Shown piece after piece: positions 43,381 through 51,754 of a stretch of 61,431 nucleotides of DNA (the stretch's first letter is position 1; every line of letters starts with the position of its first letter). The DNA is from an uncultured Eubacteriales bacterium (GTDB lineage: Bacteria > Bacillota > Clostridia > Monoglobales > Monoglobaceae). Made by a program: the position numbers and the translations under genes. Where the stretch lies: assembly GCA_905198865.1 (NCBI GenBank), contig CAJKEB010000007.1:1-61431 (forward strand), read 5' to 3'. A model generated the notes under the pieces. The model saw only the letters and a program-made list of their open reading frames with translations. It did no database searches and was not told the DNA's origin.

Positions 43381-44889
43381 TTACTTATTTTTCCTGTTGA
43401 TGCTGTGCAGCCACTTTCTGCTGTAGTGCGGCTGCTTTGTATCGTCTTGGGTCATGAGTTCGGACGGCCGTTTTTCCTTTTTCCAGATTGGTTTGACATA
43501 CAGCGAGCCGGAAGAACGTCCGCTCAACAGAGGATTTGTCATAAACGGAACACCGAAAGTTTTGGTTGAGGTCAGTGCCGCGAGAGTGAGAATAAGACAT
43601 ATTTCGAGACCGAGCATACCGAAAAAGTACGCAGCTGCTATATAGATAAACTTCATAACGCTGAGAGAGCGTGAAAGTGACAGCGTTGGCGTTGAAAATG
43701 CACCTATTCCGCCGATGGATACTATTATAATAAGCAGCGGACTGACTATGCCGGCTTCGACAGCGGCTTGACCTAGAATAAGACCTCCGATTATTCCAAG
43801 CGTACTGCCGATTGGGTTAGGAACACGCACCGAGGCCTCCTTTATAAGCTCAAACGATATTTCCATAAGCACCAGCTCAAGTACCAGTGGGAAAGGTACG
43901 GTTTCACGGCTTGCGGATATTGTGATAAGCAAATCGGTCGGCAGGATTTCCTGATGATACAGCATTACTGCAATAAATGCAGCGGGCAGAAGAACGGATA
44001 TTGCCATGCCGAAAATACGTACAAACCGCATAAGGTTTGCCTCAGGAACGCGCACGTAGTTATCTTCGGTCGCTTCAATCAGGTCTGAGGTCGTTGTCGG
44101 AAGGATAATTGCAAATGGACTGCCCTGGACAATAACGGCGGCTTTGCCGTCGGCAAGCATTGAGGCAACTCTGTCGGGGCGTTCGGTTTTGAGCGTATGC
44201 GTCAGCGGAAAGTATGTGCTGTCCTCAATAAGCATCTCCACATCGCTTGATGAGTATATATATTCGGTGTCTATTCCTTTGAGCCGTCTTTCAACCTCAT
44301 CGACAATCGCTTGATTTGTTATGCCCTTTATATACATCAGCGCGCACGGTGTTTTGCTTGTGTTTCCGACAGGAATGTTTGTGGCTGTTACATTCGGATT
44401 TTTAAGAATTTTTCTGACCAGAGCCAGATTTGTCATAATTGACTCATTAAAAGCCTCCTGCGGTCCCGACAGACTGATTTCCTGTGTCGGCGAGTCCACT
44501 CCGCGCGAGTCCCAGCCCTTTATATCAGCAACAAAAGCACAGCCGCAGCCGTCAACGAAAATCGCACATTCACCGTATGACACCCGTTCTCCGACATAAT
44601 CCATGCTTTCGGTCACAGTGAGCGGAGCAACAGCGAGGATTTGCTCTGCAATAATATCTTTCCGCGGTCTTTCTGCGGCGTCGTACTCCTTGCAGGTGAG
44701 CAGTGAACGTATTATATCTCTGTTCAGATATGTCTGGTTTGACATTCCGTCATAATATATCAGGAATGCGTCAGCAACACTGTTCTTAAAACATATTTTG
44801 AATTCTCTGAAGTTAAAGTCAATGTTATCATCGGCGCTGAATAGGTTCTTGACTGTGGTATTGTTTTTACTTATATCACTGCTTATCAT
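43381..44889 (-). CDS. GerA-family spore germination protein
   Basis: A 502-residue A-subunit of a germinant receptor. A soluble N-terminal half (about 1-290) is followed by about five to six helices (about 295-460) containing the conserved PNPIGSTLGIIGGLILGQAAVEAG and SPLLIIIVSIGGIGAF. The C-terminus is basic and cytoplasmic. First gene of a two-gene ger unit; the B and C subunits are fused in the next gene. A GGTGA ribosome site precedes the ATG. Shows the organism forms endospores. No convincing forespore promoter could be placed upstream. Confidence 0.92.
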   Translation of the reverse strand: MISSDISKNNTTVKNLFSADDNIDFNFREFKICFKNSVADAFLIYYDGMSNQTYLNRDIIRSLLTCKEYDAAERPRKDIIAEQILAVAPLTVTESMDYVGERVSYGECAIFVDGCGCAFVADIKGWDSRGVDSPTQEISLSGPQEAFNESIMTNLALVRKILKNPNVTATNIPVGNTSKTPCALMYIKGITNQAIVDEVERRLKGIDTEYIYSSSDVEMLIEDSTYFPLTHTLKTERPDRVASMLADGKAAVIVQGSPFAIILPTTTSDLIEATEDNYVRVPEANLMRFVRIFGMAISVLLPAAFIAVMLYHQEILPTDLLITISASRETVPFPLVLELVLMEISFELIKEASVRVPNPIGSTLGIIGGLILGQAAVEAGIVSPLLIIIVSIGGIGAFSTPTLSLSRSLSVMKFIYIAAAYFFGMLGLEICLILTLAALTSTKTFGVPFMTNPLLSGRSSGSLYVKPIWKKEKRPSELMTQDDTKQPHYSRKWLHSINRKNK

Positions 44890-44958
44890 GTTTAATCACC
44901 GAAGGTATTATTCCCAATTTGGTTAAAATAATACTGATATTATTTGTGCGTATCAGGT

Positions 44959-45031
44959 GTGTTATTGACTTTAGATAATATAGCATAAGCGCTTAGTTTG
45001 GTGCATACGAACCCTGCGGGTTCGGTCACAG
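44959..45031 (+). repeat. Variable-hairpin repeat, copy A
   Basis: Begins GTGTTATTGACTTTAGATAA and ends GGTCACAG. The first 50 nt (to CATAC at 45008) match copy C with one difference. The hairpin CGAACCC-tgc-GGGTTCG (45008-45024) is perfect but its stem sequence is unrelated to those in copies B and C. Confidence 0.85.
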
Positions 45032-45046
45032 GTAAACAACTTAGGC

Positions 45047-45118
45047 GTGTTATCGACTTTAGATGCTTTATCATTGACTGTTAGTTAGAGCATACGCAAT
45101 CGAAGATTGCATAACGAG
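45047..45118 (+). repeat. Variable-hairpin repeat, copy B (diverged)
   Basis: Begins GTGTTATCGACTTTAGATG and keeps TTAGTTAGAGCATAC, then the hairpin GCAATC-gaa-GATTGC (45096-45110). The right flank is ATAACGAG rather than GGTCACAG. It is about 49 nt from start to hairpin, like the other copies, despite base changes. Confidence 0.75.
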
Positions 45119-45150
45119 TGCCTCGCGTTTCGGAAGTGCAAAACTCAGTT

Positions 45151-45227
45151 GTGTTATTGACTTTAGATAATATAGCATAAGCGCTTAGTTTGGCGCATAC
45201 GCACTTGCAAAGCAAGTGCGGTCACAG
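45151..45227 (+). repeat. Variable-hairpin repeat, copy C
   Basis: The first 50 nt differ from copy A at one base, then the longer hairpin CGCACTTGC-aaa-GCAAGTGCG (45200-45220), then GGTCACAG. The end of the repeat touches the -35 box of the next promoter (45228). Confidence 0.85.
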
Positions 45228-45256
45228 TTGACGAAATCATCGTATTGGTATATAAT
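45228..45256 (+). promoter_or_regulatory. Promoter of the flavodoxin-like gene
   Basis: TTGACG (45228-45233), a 17-nt spacer and TATAAT (45251-45256), 45 bp before the start codon and directly abutting repeat copy C. Confidence 0.78.
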
Positions 45257-45301
45257 ATAATAAAATTTAATTTAAAATTGCGACATTTGGAGGTATAAGT
45301 C

Positions 45302-45931
45302 ATGAAAGTTTTATTAATCAACGGAAGTCCTAAGGCAAACGGCTGTACATATACTGCGCTCAGCGTTGTTGCCGAGGAACTTAATAAAAACGGAATTGAA
45401 ACCGAAATATTTCAGGTTGGTATGAAGCCTGTCAGAGGCTGTATCGGCTGCGGAATGTGTGCAAAGAGCGGTAAGGGTCTATGTCAGTTTGACGATGATG
45501 TTGTGAACAAGGCGATTGAAGCCTGCAAGACGGCAGACGGAATTGTTGTCGGTTCTCCCGTACACTATGCTTCCGCGTCGGGTGCGATAACTTCATTTTT
45601 GGACAGACTTTTCTACGCCGGAGGCTCAAATCTCAGATATAAGCCCGGTGCTGCTGTAGCAAGCTGCCGCCGCGGCGGAGCGTCAGCCACACTTGACCAG
45701 TTAACCAAATATTTCGGCATTACAAATATGCCGCAGATAAGCTCAAACTATTGGAACATGGTACACGGAAATACGCCGGAAGAGGTTTTGAAGGACGAAG
45801 AGGGAATTCAGACAATGCGTGTCCTGGGCAAAAACATGGCGTGGATAATTAAGTCAATCGACGCCGCAAAACATGCAGGCATTAATCCGCCTGAGCCGGA
45901 GGCAAAAATAAAAACAAACTATATAAGATAA
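45302..45931 (+). CDS. Flavodoxin-like NAD(P)H-dependent FMN reductase family protein
   Basis: A 209-residue flavoprotein. FMN phosphate-binding loop LLINGSPKANGCTYTAL at about 4-20, a Cys cluster RGCIGCGMCAKSG at about 45-57 (of the kind binding an Fe-S cluster in iron-sulfur flavoproteins), and GSPVHYASASGAITSFLDR at about 83-101 for the isoalloxazine ring. It likely acts as a flavin reductase or redox carrier. TTTGGAGG upstream. Followed 16 bp later by a HAD phosphatase, probably cotranscribed. Confidence 0.87.
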   Translation: MKVLLINGSPKANGCTYTALSVVAEELNKNGIETEIFQVGMKPVRGCIGCGMCAKSGKGLCQFDDDVVNKAIEACKTADGIVVGSPVHYASASGAITSFLDRLFYAGGSNLRYKPGAAVASCRRGGASATLDQLTKYFGITNMPQISSNYWNMVHGNTPEEVLKDEEGIQTMRVLGKNMAWIIKSIDAAKHAGINPPEPEAKIKTNYIR

Positions 45932-45947
45932 AAGTTGGGGTCACAAT

Positions 45948-46598
45948 ATGAAAAAATTATGCATATTTGATTTAGACGGAACACTGGTAAACTCTATCGA
46001 GGATATTGCCTTTGCTGTAAACAGAGGTCTTAAGCTGATGGGACTTCCCGACCATCCTGTGTCCGCATTCAATTTGTTTGTCGGAGACGGAATGTATAAG
46101 CTGTGCGAAAGAGCCTTGCCTGAGGACTGTCAGGAACGCGTGAATGAGCTTCTCATGCTTTATAACGACTATTATATAAATCATTGCTGCGTTCTGACAA
46201 AGCCGTATGACGGAATACCGGAGCTTCTCAAAGCTTTAAAATTGTGCGGGGTACGGCTCGCGGTGCTGTCTAACAAGCCGCATCCGCAGACTGTTAACGT
46301 CATTAATAATTTGTTTGGATCAGGAGTGTTTGACTATGTTCTCGGTCAAAAGCCTGAGTTCCCGGTTAAGCCGAATCCCGAAGCGCTGATTCATCTGATT
46401 GAAAGCGCGGGTGTAAGTTTAGAGGATGCTGTCAATATAGGCGACTCAAATGTTGATATTATACTGGGCAGAAATGCCGGGATTGATTCAATAGGCGTAT
46501 CATGGGGATTCAGAGGCAGGAACGAACTGCTTGCCGCCGGTGCGGAAAGGATTGCGGATACGCCGTCACAGATTTACGCAGTATTAAAGCAGATGTAA
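45948..46598 (+). CDS. HAD-family phosphatase (phosphoglycolate phosphatase-like)
   Basis: A 216-residue HAD hydrolase with a helical cap. Motif I FDLDGTLVNSIEDI at about 6-19, motif II VLSNKPH at about 106-112, motif III Lys in KPNPEALI at about 144-151, and motif IV NIGDSNVDIILGRNAG at about 164-179. Closest in pattern to Gph/PpaX-type enzymes; the substrate may be phosphoglycolate or another small phosphoester. GTTGGGG upstream. Confidence 0.85.
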   Translation: MKKLCIFDLDGTLVNSIEDIAFAVNRGLKLMGLPDHPVSAFNLFVGDGMYKLCERALPEDCQERVNELLMLYNDYYINHCCVLTKPYDGIPELLKALKLCGVRLAVLSNKPHPQTVNVINNLFGSGVFDYVLGQKPEFPVKPNPEALIHLIESAGVSLEDAVNIGDSNVDIILGRNAGIDSIGVSWGFRGRNELLAAGAERIADTPSQIYAVLKQM

Positions 46599-46613
46599 TA
46601 TAGAATACAAACC

Positions 46614-46646
46614 AAAAGGCTCCCCCTGGATTGGAGGGAGCCTTTT
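46614..46646. terminator. Bidirectional terminator between the HAD gene and the Mrp gene
   Basis: AAAAGGCTCCC (46614-46624), an 11-nt loop and GGGAGCCTTTT (46636-46646), A/T-flanked on both strands. Serves the converging genes. Confidence 0.85.
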
Positions 46647-46654
46647 AAAGATAA

Positions 46655-47476
46655 TTATATGGATTTTACAGCTTCTATTGCGCCGGGTACAAGAATTTGG
46701 TCAAGGCTTTCGATTTTGCCTGCGTCGCATGCCGAAGCGACCTCAGGGTCAATCGGGATTCTGTCAAGAACCTTTATATTATGCTTCTTGGCAATTTCTT
46801 CAACATGACTTTCGCCAAAGATATTTATCTGTTTTCCGCAGTCGGGACACTTGACAAAGCTCATATTTTCAACCAGGCCGAGAATCGGAATATTCATCAG
46901 TTCGGCCATTTTAACAGCCTTTGAAACAATCATTGAAACAAGCTCTTGCGGTGAGGTAACAATTATTATTCCGTCAACGGGAAGCGACTGGAACACGGTG
47001 AGCGGAACATCGCCGGTTCCCGGAGGCATATCAACGAACATATATTCTTCATCGTTCCAGAATACGTCGCTCCAGAACTGTTTTACCGTTCCGGCTATAA
47101 CCGGGCCGCGCCAAACAACCGGTTCTGTATCATCTTCAAGCAAAAGATTAATCGACATAATATCAACTCCGCCTTTGCTGACAGACGGAAGAATACCGAA
47201 TTCACAGCCGCGTGCTTTTTCGGTAATGCCGAATGCCTTGGGAATGGACGGGCCTGTAATATCGGCGTCAAGGATTGCTGTTTTGTGTCCGCTTTTCTGC
47301 ATACCTGACGCAAGCAGCGAGGTAACCAGAGATTTGCCGACGCCGCCTTTTCCGCTGACAATTCCGATAACCTTTTTTACGCTGCTGTATTGGTTCAGTG
47401 CAGCTCTGAAATCGTTTTCTCTCTCCGAACAGCTTTCGCCGCAGGAGGAGCAGTCGTGTGTGCAATTTTCACTCAT
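46655..47476 (-). CDS. Mrp/NBP35-family iron-sulfur carrier ATPase
   Basis: A 273-residue P-loop ATPase of the ApbC/Mrp type that carries or assembles Fe-S clusters. Start set at ATG 47476 (GGAG 11 nt upstream); a longer frame to 47581 begins inside the predicted promoter and is rejected. The N-terminus has a Cys cluster (CTHDCSSCGESC, about 5-16), the deviant Walker A SGKGGVGKS follows at about 39-47, FVDMPPGTGDVPLTV at about 130-144, and a CxxC pair KCPDCGKQ at about 207-214 that binds the bridging cluster. Client proteins cannot be told from sequence. Confidence 0.92.
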   Translation of the reverse strand: MSENCTHDCSSCGESCSERENDFRAALNQYSSVKKVIGIVSGKGGVGKSLVTSLLASGMQKSGHKTAILDADITGPSIPKAFGITEKARGCEFGILPSVSKGGVDIMSINLLLEDDTEPVVWRGPVIAGTVKQFWSDVFWNDEEYMFVDMPPGTGDVPLTVFQSLPVDGIIIVTSPQELVSMIVSKAVKMAELMNIPILGLVENMSFVKCPDCGKQINIFGESHVEEIAKKHNIKVLDRIPIDPEVASACDAGKIESLDQILVPGAIEAVKSI

Positions 47477-47552
47477 TATACTCGTATCTCCAATCTGTAT
47501 GTTTAATAACAATTTTTTAGGCTTTAAGAAATTACATCTTAAACCGAGTATT

Positions 47553-47581
47553 ATTTTATATTCTTTTACAGTATTTGTCAA
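47553..47581 (-). promoter_or_regulatory. Promoter of the Mrp gene
   Basis: On the minus strand TTGACA (47576-47581), a 17-nt spacer and TAAAAT (47553-47558). The transcript would begin near 47546, so the protein must start downstream, at 47476. Confidence 0.8.
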
Positions 47582-47651
47582 GCATTACCTGGGTGAATAC
47601 TGTTTCAGACAGGTATTTATTTAAAATATTGTTAAATTAAGAATAAATGCT

Positions 47652-47680
47652 TTGCAAAAGCAGTTTTTTTGTGATATAAT
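47652..47680 (+). promoter_or_regulatory. Promoter of the metF-metH block
   Basis: TTGCAA (47652-47657), a 17-nt spacer and TATAAT (47675-47680), 49 bp before the metF ATG. The leader of about 45 nt is too short for an S-box or cobalamin riboswitch. Confidence 0.75.
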
Positions 47681-47729
47681 AATTCGGATTACAATATTAT
47701 GTATTATTTTGTTGAAGGGGTTAAAACTA

Positions 47730-48605
47730 ATGAGAGTTTCAGAGATATTTAAGAATTATAGATCACAGGACAAGCCGGTTGTTTCATTTGAGATGTTTCC
47801 GCCGAAGAAAGCAGACGCATTTGAAAATGTAGGAGAAATATTAGACGGACTTTGCGCGCTTAATCCGGAATTCATAAGTGTTACATGCGGCGCAGGCGGC
47901 GGCTCAAACCGTAATAAAACAATTGAGCTTGCAGCTAAAATAAAAAATGAATATGGTACCGAGTCAATGGCGCATATGACCTGTATAACATTAGACCGTG
48001 ACAGTGTTATGAAAGAAATGAATTCTGTATTGGACGCAGGAATTGAGAATGTGCTGGCTCTTAGAGGCGATATTCCGAAAGAGAATTTTGATATTAATAA
48101 TGTAACCTATAATCACGCCTATGAGCTTATAGACGTAATTAAATCAAACAGCGATTTGTGCACAGCGGCTGCGGCCTATCCGGAGGGTCATATCGAATGC
48201 GAGAGCTTTGACAAAAGTGTTGAACATTTGAAAATAAAGGAAGAAGCAGGCGCAGAATTCTTTGTATCACAGCTGTTTTTTGACAATAGATATTATTATA
48301 ACCTGCGTGAAAAAGCTGAAAAAATAGGAATAAAAGCTCCGATAACACCCGGTATTATGCCGATGATGAGCAAAAGCCAGATTTCAAATATGATATTTAT
48401 GTGCGGTGCATCACTGCCGTCTGAAATGATAAAAATATTGTACAGATATGAAAACGACCACGACTCATTGCTTAAGGCTGCACTTGAATATGCCGGAATG
48501 CAGATTCAGGATTTACTCAGAAACGGAGCGCCCGGTATACATATCTATTCCATGAACAAGCCTGAGGTTGCGGCTGAGCTTGTAAAGTATATCAGCGGCC
48601 GATAA
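47730..48605 (+). CDS. metF: 5,10-methylenetetrahydrofolate reductase
   Basis: A 291-residue FAD enzyme that reduces methylene-THF to methyl-THF, the methyl donor for MetH. Start at ATG 47730 with GAAGGGG upstream; an in-frame ATG 78 nt earlier lies in the -35 box. Motifs: VVSFEMFPPKK with the catalytic Glu (about 17-27), SVTCGAGGGSNR, LALRGDIP (about 109-116), AAYPEGHIE (about 149-157) and FFVSQLFFDN (about 179-188). Followed 50 bp later by the MetH reactivation gene. Confidence 0.95.
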   Translation: MRVSEIFKNYRSQDKPVVSFEMFPPKKADAFENVGEILDGLCALNPEFISVTCGAGGGSNRNKTIELAAKIKNEYGTESMAHMTCITLDRDSVMKEMNSVLDAGIENVLALRGDIPKENFDINNVTYNHAYELIDVIKSNSDLCTAAAAYPEGHIECESFDKSVEHLKIKEEAGAEFFVSQLFFDNRYYYNLREKAEKIGIKAPITPGIMPMMSKSQISNMIFMCGASLPSEMIKILYRYENDHDSLLKAALEYAGMQIQDLLRNGAPGIHIYSMNKPEVAAELVKYISGR

Positions 48606-48655
48606 GACCGGTTTTGATATACACATACTATTCTATAGTTTGAAAGAGTGATATA

Positions 48656-49372
48656 ATGCTTGAAATTATACCTGATAAAAACGAAATACTGCGCTATCTC
48701 GGACACAACGGTCAAAAAGTTAATGACAGTATTTATACTCTTATTGACGAGTGTATAGACGAAATCCGAAGTGCTGCGAGATACAGATACACGTATAAGG
48801 TGTTCGGCGTAAAGCTCGGCAATTATAACGGTGAGACGTGTATAAAGCTGGAAGGCACAAATATAAAGTTATTCGGAAACGATATATATGAACATCTTCG
48901 CGACTGCCGTAAGTGTGCCGTTATGGCTGCTACTCTCGGCATAGAGGTTGATAAGCTGATCAGAACTGCGCAGAGAGATGATATGCTTAAAGCGCTTATA
49001 CTTGACAGCTGCGCCACTGAGTTTATCGAGAAGCTCTGCGATAAAGTCGAAACTGAGATACGTGCTGTAGCTAATAACGAGAATAAGAATATAAACTTTA
49101 GATTTTCACCCGGATATGGGGATTTGCCCATTGATATCCAGAGTAATATTGTGAGAATAATCGACGCAACCCGGAAAATCGGTCTTACCGTAACCGAGAA
49201 TTCACTTATGATTCCAGGTAAGTCGGTAACGGCGATTATCGGATTTACGACAAACTATTCTATTAAACCCGGAAAGACAGCGTGTGCGTGCGATCTATGT
49301 TCAATGGGAGACAACTGTATGTTCAGAAAGGGAGGGACAACCTGTGCGCGTGGCAGAGTATATAAAGCATAA
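48656..49372 (+). CDS. Free-standing MetH reactivation (activation-domain) protein
   Basis: A 238-residue protein matching the AdoMet-binding reactivation domain that is C-terminal in long MetH enzymes but separate here. The fold is seen in the DCRKCAVMAATLG segment (about 83-95), FRFSPGYGDLPIDIQ (about 149-163) with the AdoMet-binding RxxPGYG-like loop, and LMIPGKSVTAIIGF near 184. A Cys-rich end (CACDLCSMGDNCMF and CARG) is typical. It reductively methylates oxidised cobalamin in MetH. Its 3' end overlaps metH by 29 nt, which implies coupled synthesis. Confidence 0.88.
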   Translation: MLEIIPDKNEILRYLGHNGQKVNDSIYTLIDECIDEIRSAARYRYTYKVFGVKLGNYNGETCIKLEGTNIKLFGNDIYEHLRDCRKCAVMAATLGIEVDKLIRTAQRDDMLKALILDSCATEFIEKLCDKVETEIRAVANNENKNINFRFSPGYGDLPIDIQSNIVRIIDATRKIGLTVTENSLMIPGKSVTAIIGFTTNYSIKPGKTACACDLCSMGDNCMFRKGGTTCARGRVYKA

Positions 49373-51725
49373 CAGATTATATTTTGACGGAGGAATGGGT
49401 ACAATGCTCCAGGAGGCAGGACTGGAAACAGGCGGACTTCCTGAGGTATATAATATCGAGCACCCCGAAATTGTTCTTGAAATTCATCGTAAATATGTAA
49501 GTGCAGGTGCTGATGTAATAACTGCAAATACATTCCAGGCAAGCGAACTTAAAATCGGTCCTAGCGGATATTCGACCGAGGAGATAATTACGGCCGGAGT
49601 CAGGCTTGCGAAGGAGAGCGGAGCGAAGTATGTTGCGCTTGATATAGGCCCGTTAGGTCAGCTTATGCAGCCTATGGGAACATTGACATTTGATGCGGCT
49701 TATGAGATGTTCAGGCGTCAGATTATTGCAGGGTACAAGGCGGGCGCAGACATAGTCCTTCTTGAGACGATGTCTGATTTGCTTGAAGTCAAGGCGGCTG
49801 TTCTTGCGGTGCGTGAAAACACAGATCTTCCCGTGTTTGTCACCATGACTTTTCAGGAGGACGGCAGAACCTTTGTCGGCTGCGATCCGAGAGCCGCGGC
49901 GGTTACTCTTTCGGGTCTCAGAGTGGACGCGCTCGGCGTAAACTGTTCGCTCGGTCCGGCAGAGCTGATGCCCGTTATTGATGAACTGATTAAGTATTCG
50001 CGTGTGCCGGTTATGGTACAGCCGAATGCAGGATTGCCGTCTATCGAGAACGGAAATACAGTGTATTCTATAACGCCTGACGATTTCTCGGAATATATGG
50101 CGGAGATTGCCGGAAAGGGCGCCGCAGTGCTTGGCGGCTGCTGCGGTACTACGCCTGAGTTTATAGCAAAAATGAAGCAAAAAACTGCTGATATTCCGTT
50201 TGAGCTGCCGGAGTTTGAGCATGTGACTGCTGTTTCGTCGGGAACAAACGCAGTTATTATGGACGGCAGAATAACCGTTATAGGCGAAAGAATTAATCCG
50301 ACAGGAAAGAAAAAGTTAAAGGAAAAGCTGCGCGAGCAGGACTTTGGCTATCTTGTGGGCGAGGCTATAGATCAGCAGAAGGCGGGCGCGGATATACTTG
50401 ATGTTAACTGCGGCTTGCCGGAGATTGACGAAGCCGAAACCTTAGCCAAGGCGGTCAAAGAAATTCAGGCGGCTGTGAACACACCGCTTCAGCTTGACAG
50501 CAGTGACAAAACGGCAATAGAAGCCGGAATCAGAAAATATAACGGCAAGCCGATAATCAACTCAGTAAACGGCAAGCAGGAGAGTATGGACGCAGTATTC
50601 CCGATTGCTCAAAAATACGGAGCGGTAGTTATCGGTCTGTGCCTTGATGAGAGCGGAATACCCGAAACAGCCGAGGAGCGTTACAAAATCGCTGAGAGAA
50701 TTGTTAAAGAGGCGGAGAAGTACGGTATACCTAAAGAGGATATTATTATCGATTGTCTTGTGCTTACAGCATCAGCCCAGCAAAGTTTGGTTATAGAGAC
50801 AATAAACGCGATAAAGCTTGTCAAGAGCAGGCTCGGCGTTAAGACCGTACTCGGCGTAAGCAACGTCTCATTCGGACTACCGGCAAGACCCATTCTTAAC
50901 AGCGTATTTTTGGCGTCCGGCTTCGGCGCAGGTCTTGACAGTGCAATAATCAACCCTATGAGCGAGGAGGTCATGCAGTCGGTGCGTGCCTATAAGGTAA
51001 TCAATAACCAGGACGTAGACGCTGTCGACTATATCGGGCATTACAGCGGTTATAAGACGGCAGTATCGTCAAATAAAGCCGAAACTGCCGGGATTGCAAA
51101 GGTGTCCGGAGACGATTTGAAGTCGCTTATTATAGACGGAAGAAAAGAGCTTGTCGGCGCAAAAACCCGTGAGCTTCTCAAAGACCATGATCCGGTCTCT
51201 ATAATCGATAATGACTTTATTCCTGCACTTGATGAAGTGGGCGAAAGATATGAGAAAGGAACTGTGTTTCTACCCCGGCTAATTCAGTCGGCGGAGGCGG
51301 TTAAAAGTGGATTTGAGGTAATCAAGGAATTTGTGCCGAAGAACGAGGACAGCAGTAAGGGCAAAATAGTTCTTGCAACTGTGGAGGGCGATATTCACGA
51401 TATAGGCAAGAATATAGTCAGAATGCTGCTCGAAAACTATGGGTATGACGTAATCGACTTGGGCAAGGATGTGCCGATTGATACTGTTGTTGAGGCGGCT
51501 GTTTCAAACAAGGTTAAGCTTGTCGGACTCAGCGCGCTTATGACGACAACCGTTAAGAATATGAAGGACACTATTACCGCGCTCAGAGCTGCTGGCTGCG
51601 AGGCAAAGGTTGTTGTCGGCGGTGCGGTTCTTAATGAAGAATACGTCGAGTTTGTCGGGGCGGATTACTACGGCAGAGACGCGCGCGCAACCGTTAAGGT
51701 AGCAAACGAAATTTTTGGTTATTAG
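49344..51725 (+). CDS. metH: Cobalamin-dependent methionine synthase lacking the reactivation domain
   Basis: A 793-residue enzyme. Start set at GTG 49344, 7 nt after GGAGGG; the longer frame from 49284 gives an atypical N-terminus. The homocysteine domain (about 1-290) has FDGGMGTML, GVNCSLGP and GGCCGTTPEF with zinc-ligand cysteines. The pterin domain (about 305-560) has GERINPTGKKKLKE and DVNCGLPEIDEAE. The B12 domain (about 585-793) has EGDIHDIGKNIVRMLLENYG with the cobalt-binding His. The C-terminal reactivation domain is replaced by the separate upstream protein. It methylates homocysteine from methyl-THF. Confidence 0.94.
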   Translation: MRVAEYIKHNRLYFDGGMGTMLQEAGLETGGLPEVYNIEHPEIVLEIHRKYVSAGADVITANTFQASELKIGPSGYSTEEIITAGVRLAKESGAKYVALDIGPLGQLMQPMGTLTFDAAYEMFRRQIIAGYKAGADIVLLETMSDLLEVKAAVLAVRENTDLPVFVTMTFQEDGRTFVGCDPRAAAVTLSGLRVDALGVNCSLGPAELMPVIDELIKYSRVPVMVQPNAGLPSIENGNTVYSITPDDFSEYMAEIAGKGAAVLGGCCGTTPEFIAKMKQKTADIPFELPEFEHVTAVSSGTNAVIMDGRITVIGERINPTGKKKLKEKLREQDFGYLVGEAIDQQKAGADILDVNCGLPEIDEAETLAKAVKEIQAAVNTPLQLDSSDKTAIEAGIRKYNGKPIINSVNGKQESMDAVFPIAQKYGAVVIGLCLDESGIPETAEERYKIAERIVKEAEKYGIPKEDIIIDCLVLTASAQQSLVIETINAIKLVKSRLGVKTVLGVSNVSFGLPARPILNSVFLASGFGAGLDSAIINPMSEEVMQSVRAYKVINNQDVDAVDYIGHYSGYKTAVSSNKAETAGIAKVSGDDLKSLIIDGRKELVGAKTRELLKDHDPVSIIDNDFIPALDEVGERYEKGTVFLPRLIQSAEAVKSGFEVIKEFVPKNEDSSKGKIVLATVEGDIHDIGKNIVRMLLENYGYDVIDLGKDVPIDTVVEAAVSNKVKLVGLSALMTTTVKNMKDTITALRAAGCEAKVVVGGAVLNEEYVEFVGADYYGRDARATVKVANEIFGY

Positions 51726-51754
51726 AGCTTAATGATTAATTGGAGGCGTCAGAT

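Noticed and set aside
44898..44935. Forespore (sigma-F/G) promoter before gerA
   Set aside because: A GGGAATAATA match exists on the minus strand, but the predicted start would fall in the ribosome site and the -35 spacing is off.
45008..45031. tRNA T-arm (GGGTTCG string)
   Set aside because: No acceptor, D or anticodon arms around it; the string is part of the repeat hairpin.
44959..45227. CRISPR array
   Set aside because: Only three imperfect copies; the variable part is a self-complementary stem rather than a unique spacer, and no cas genes are near.
44959..45227. Integron attC sites
   Set aside because: The ends lack the inverse-core and core consensus, there are no gene cassettes between the copies and no integrase.
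47477..47581. Longer N-terminus for the Mrp ATPase
   Set aside because: The extra frame begins in the -35 box of a good promoter, and its residues do not resemble the family.
47652..47729. Longer N-terminus for MetF
   Set aside because: The upstream ATG lies in the promoter; the ATG at 47730 has a ribosome site and gives the normal start.
47682..47729. S-box or cobalamin riboswitch before metF
   Set aside because: The leader between the promoter and ATG is under 50 nt and lacks any conserved riboswitch core.
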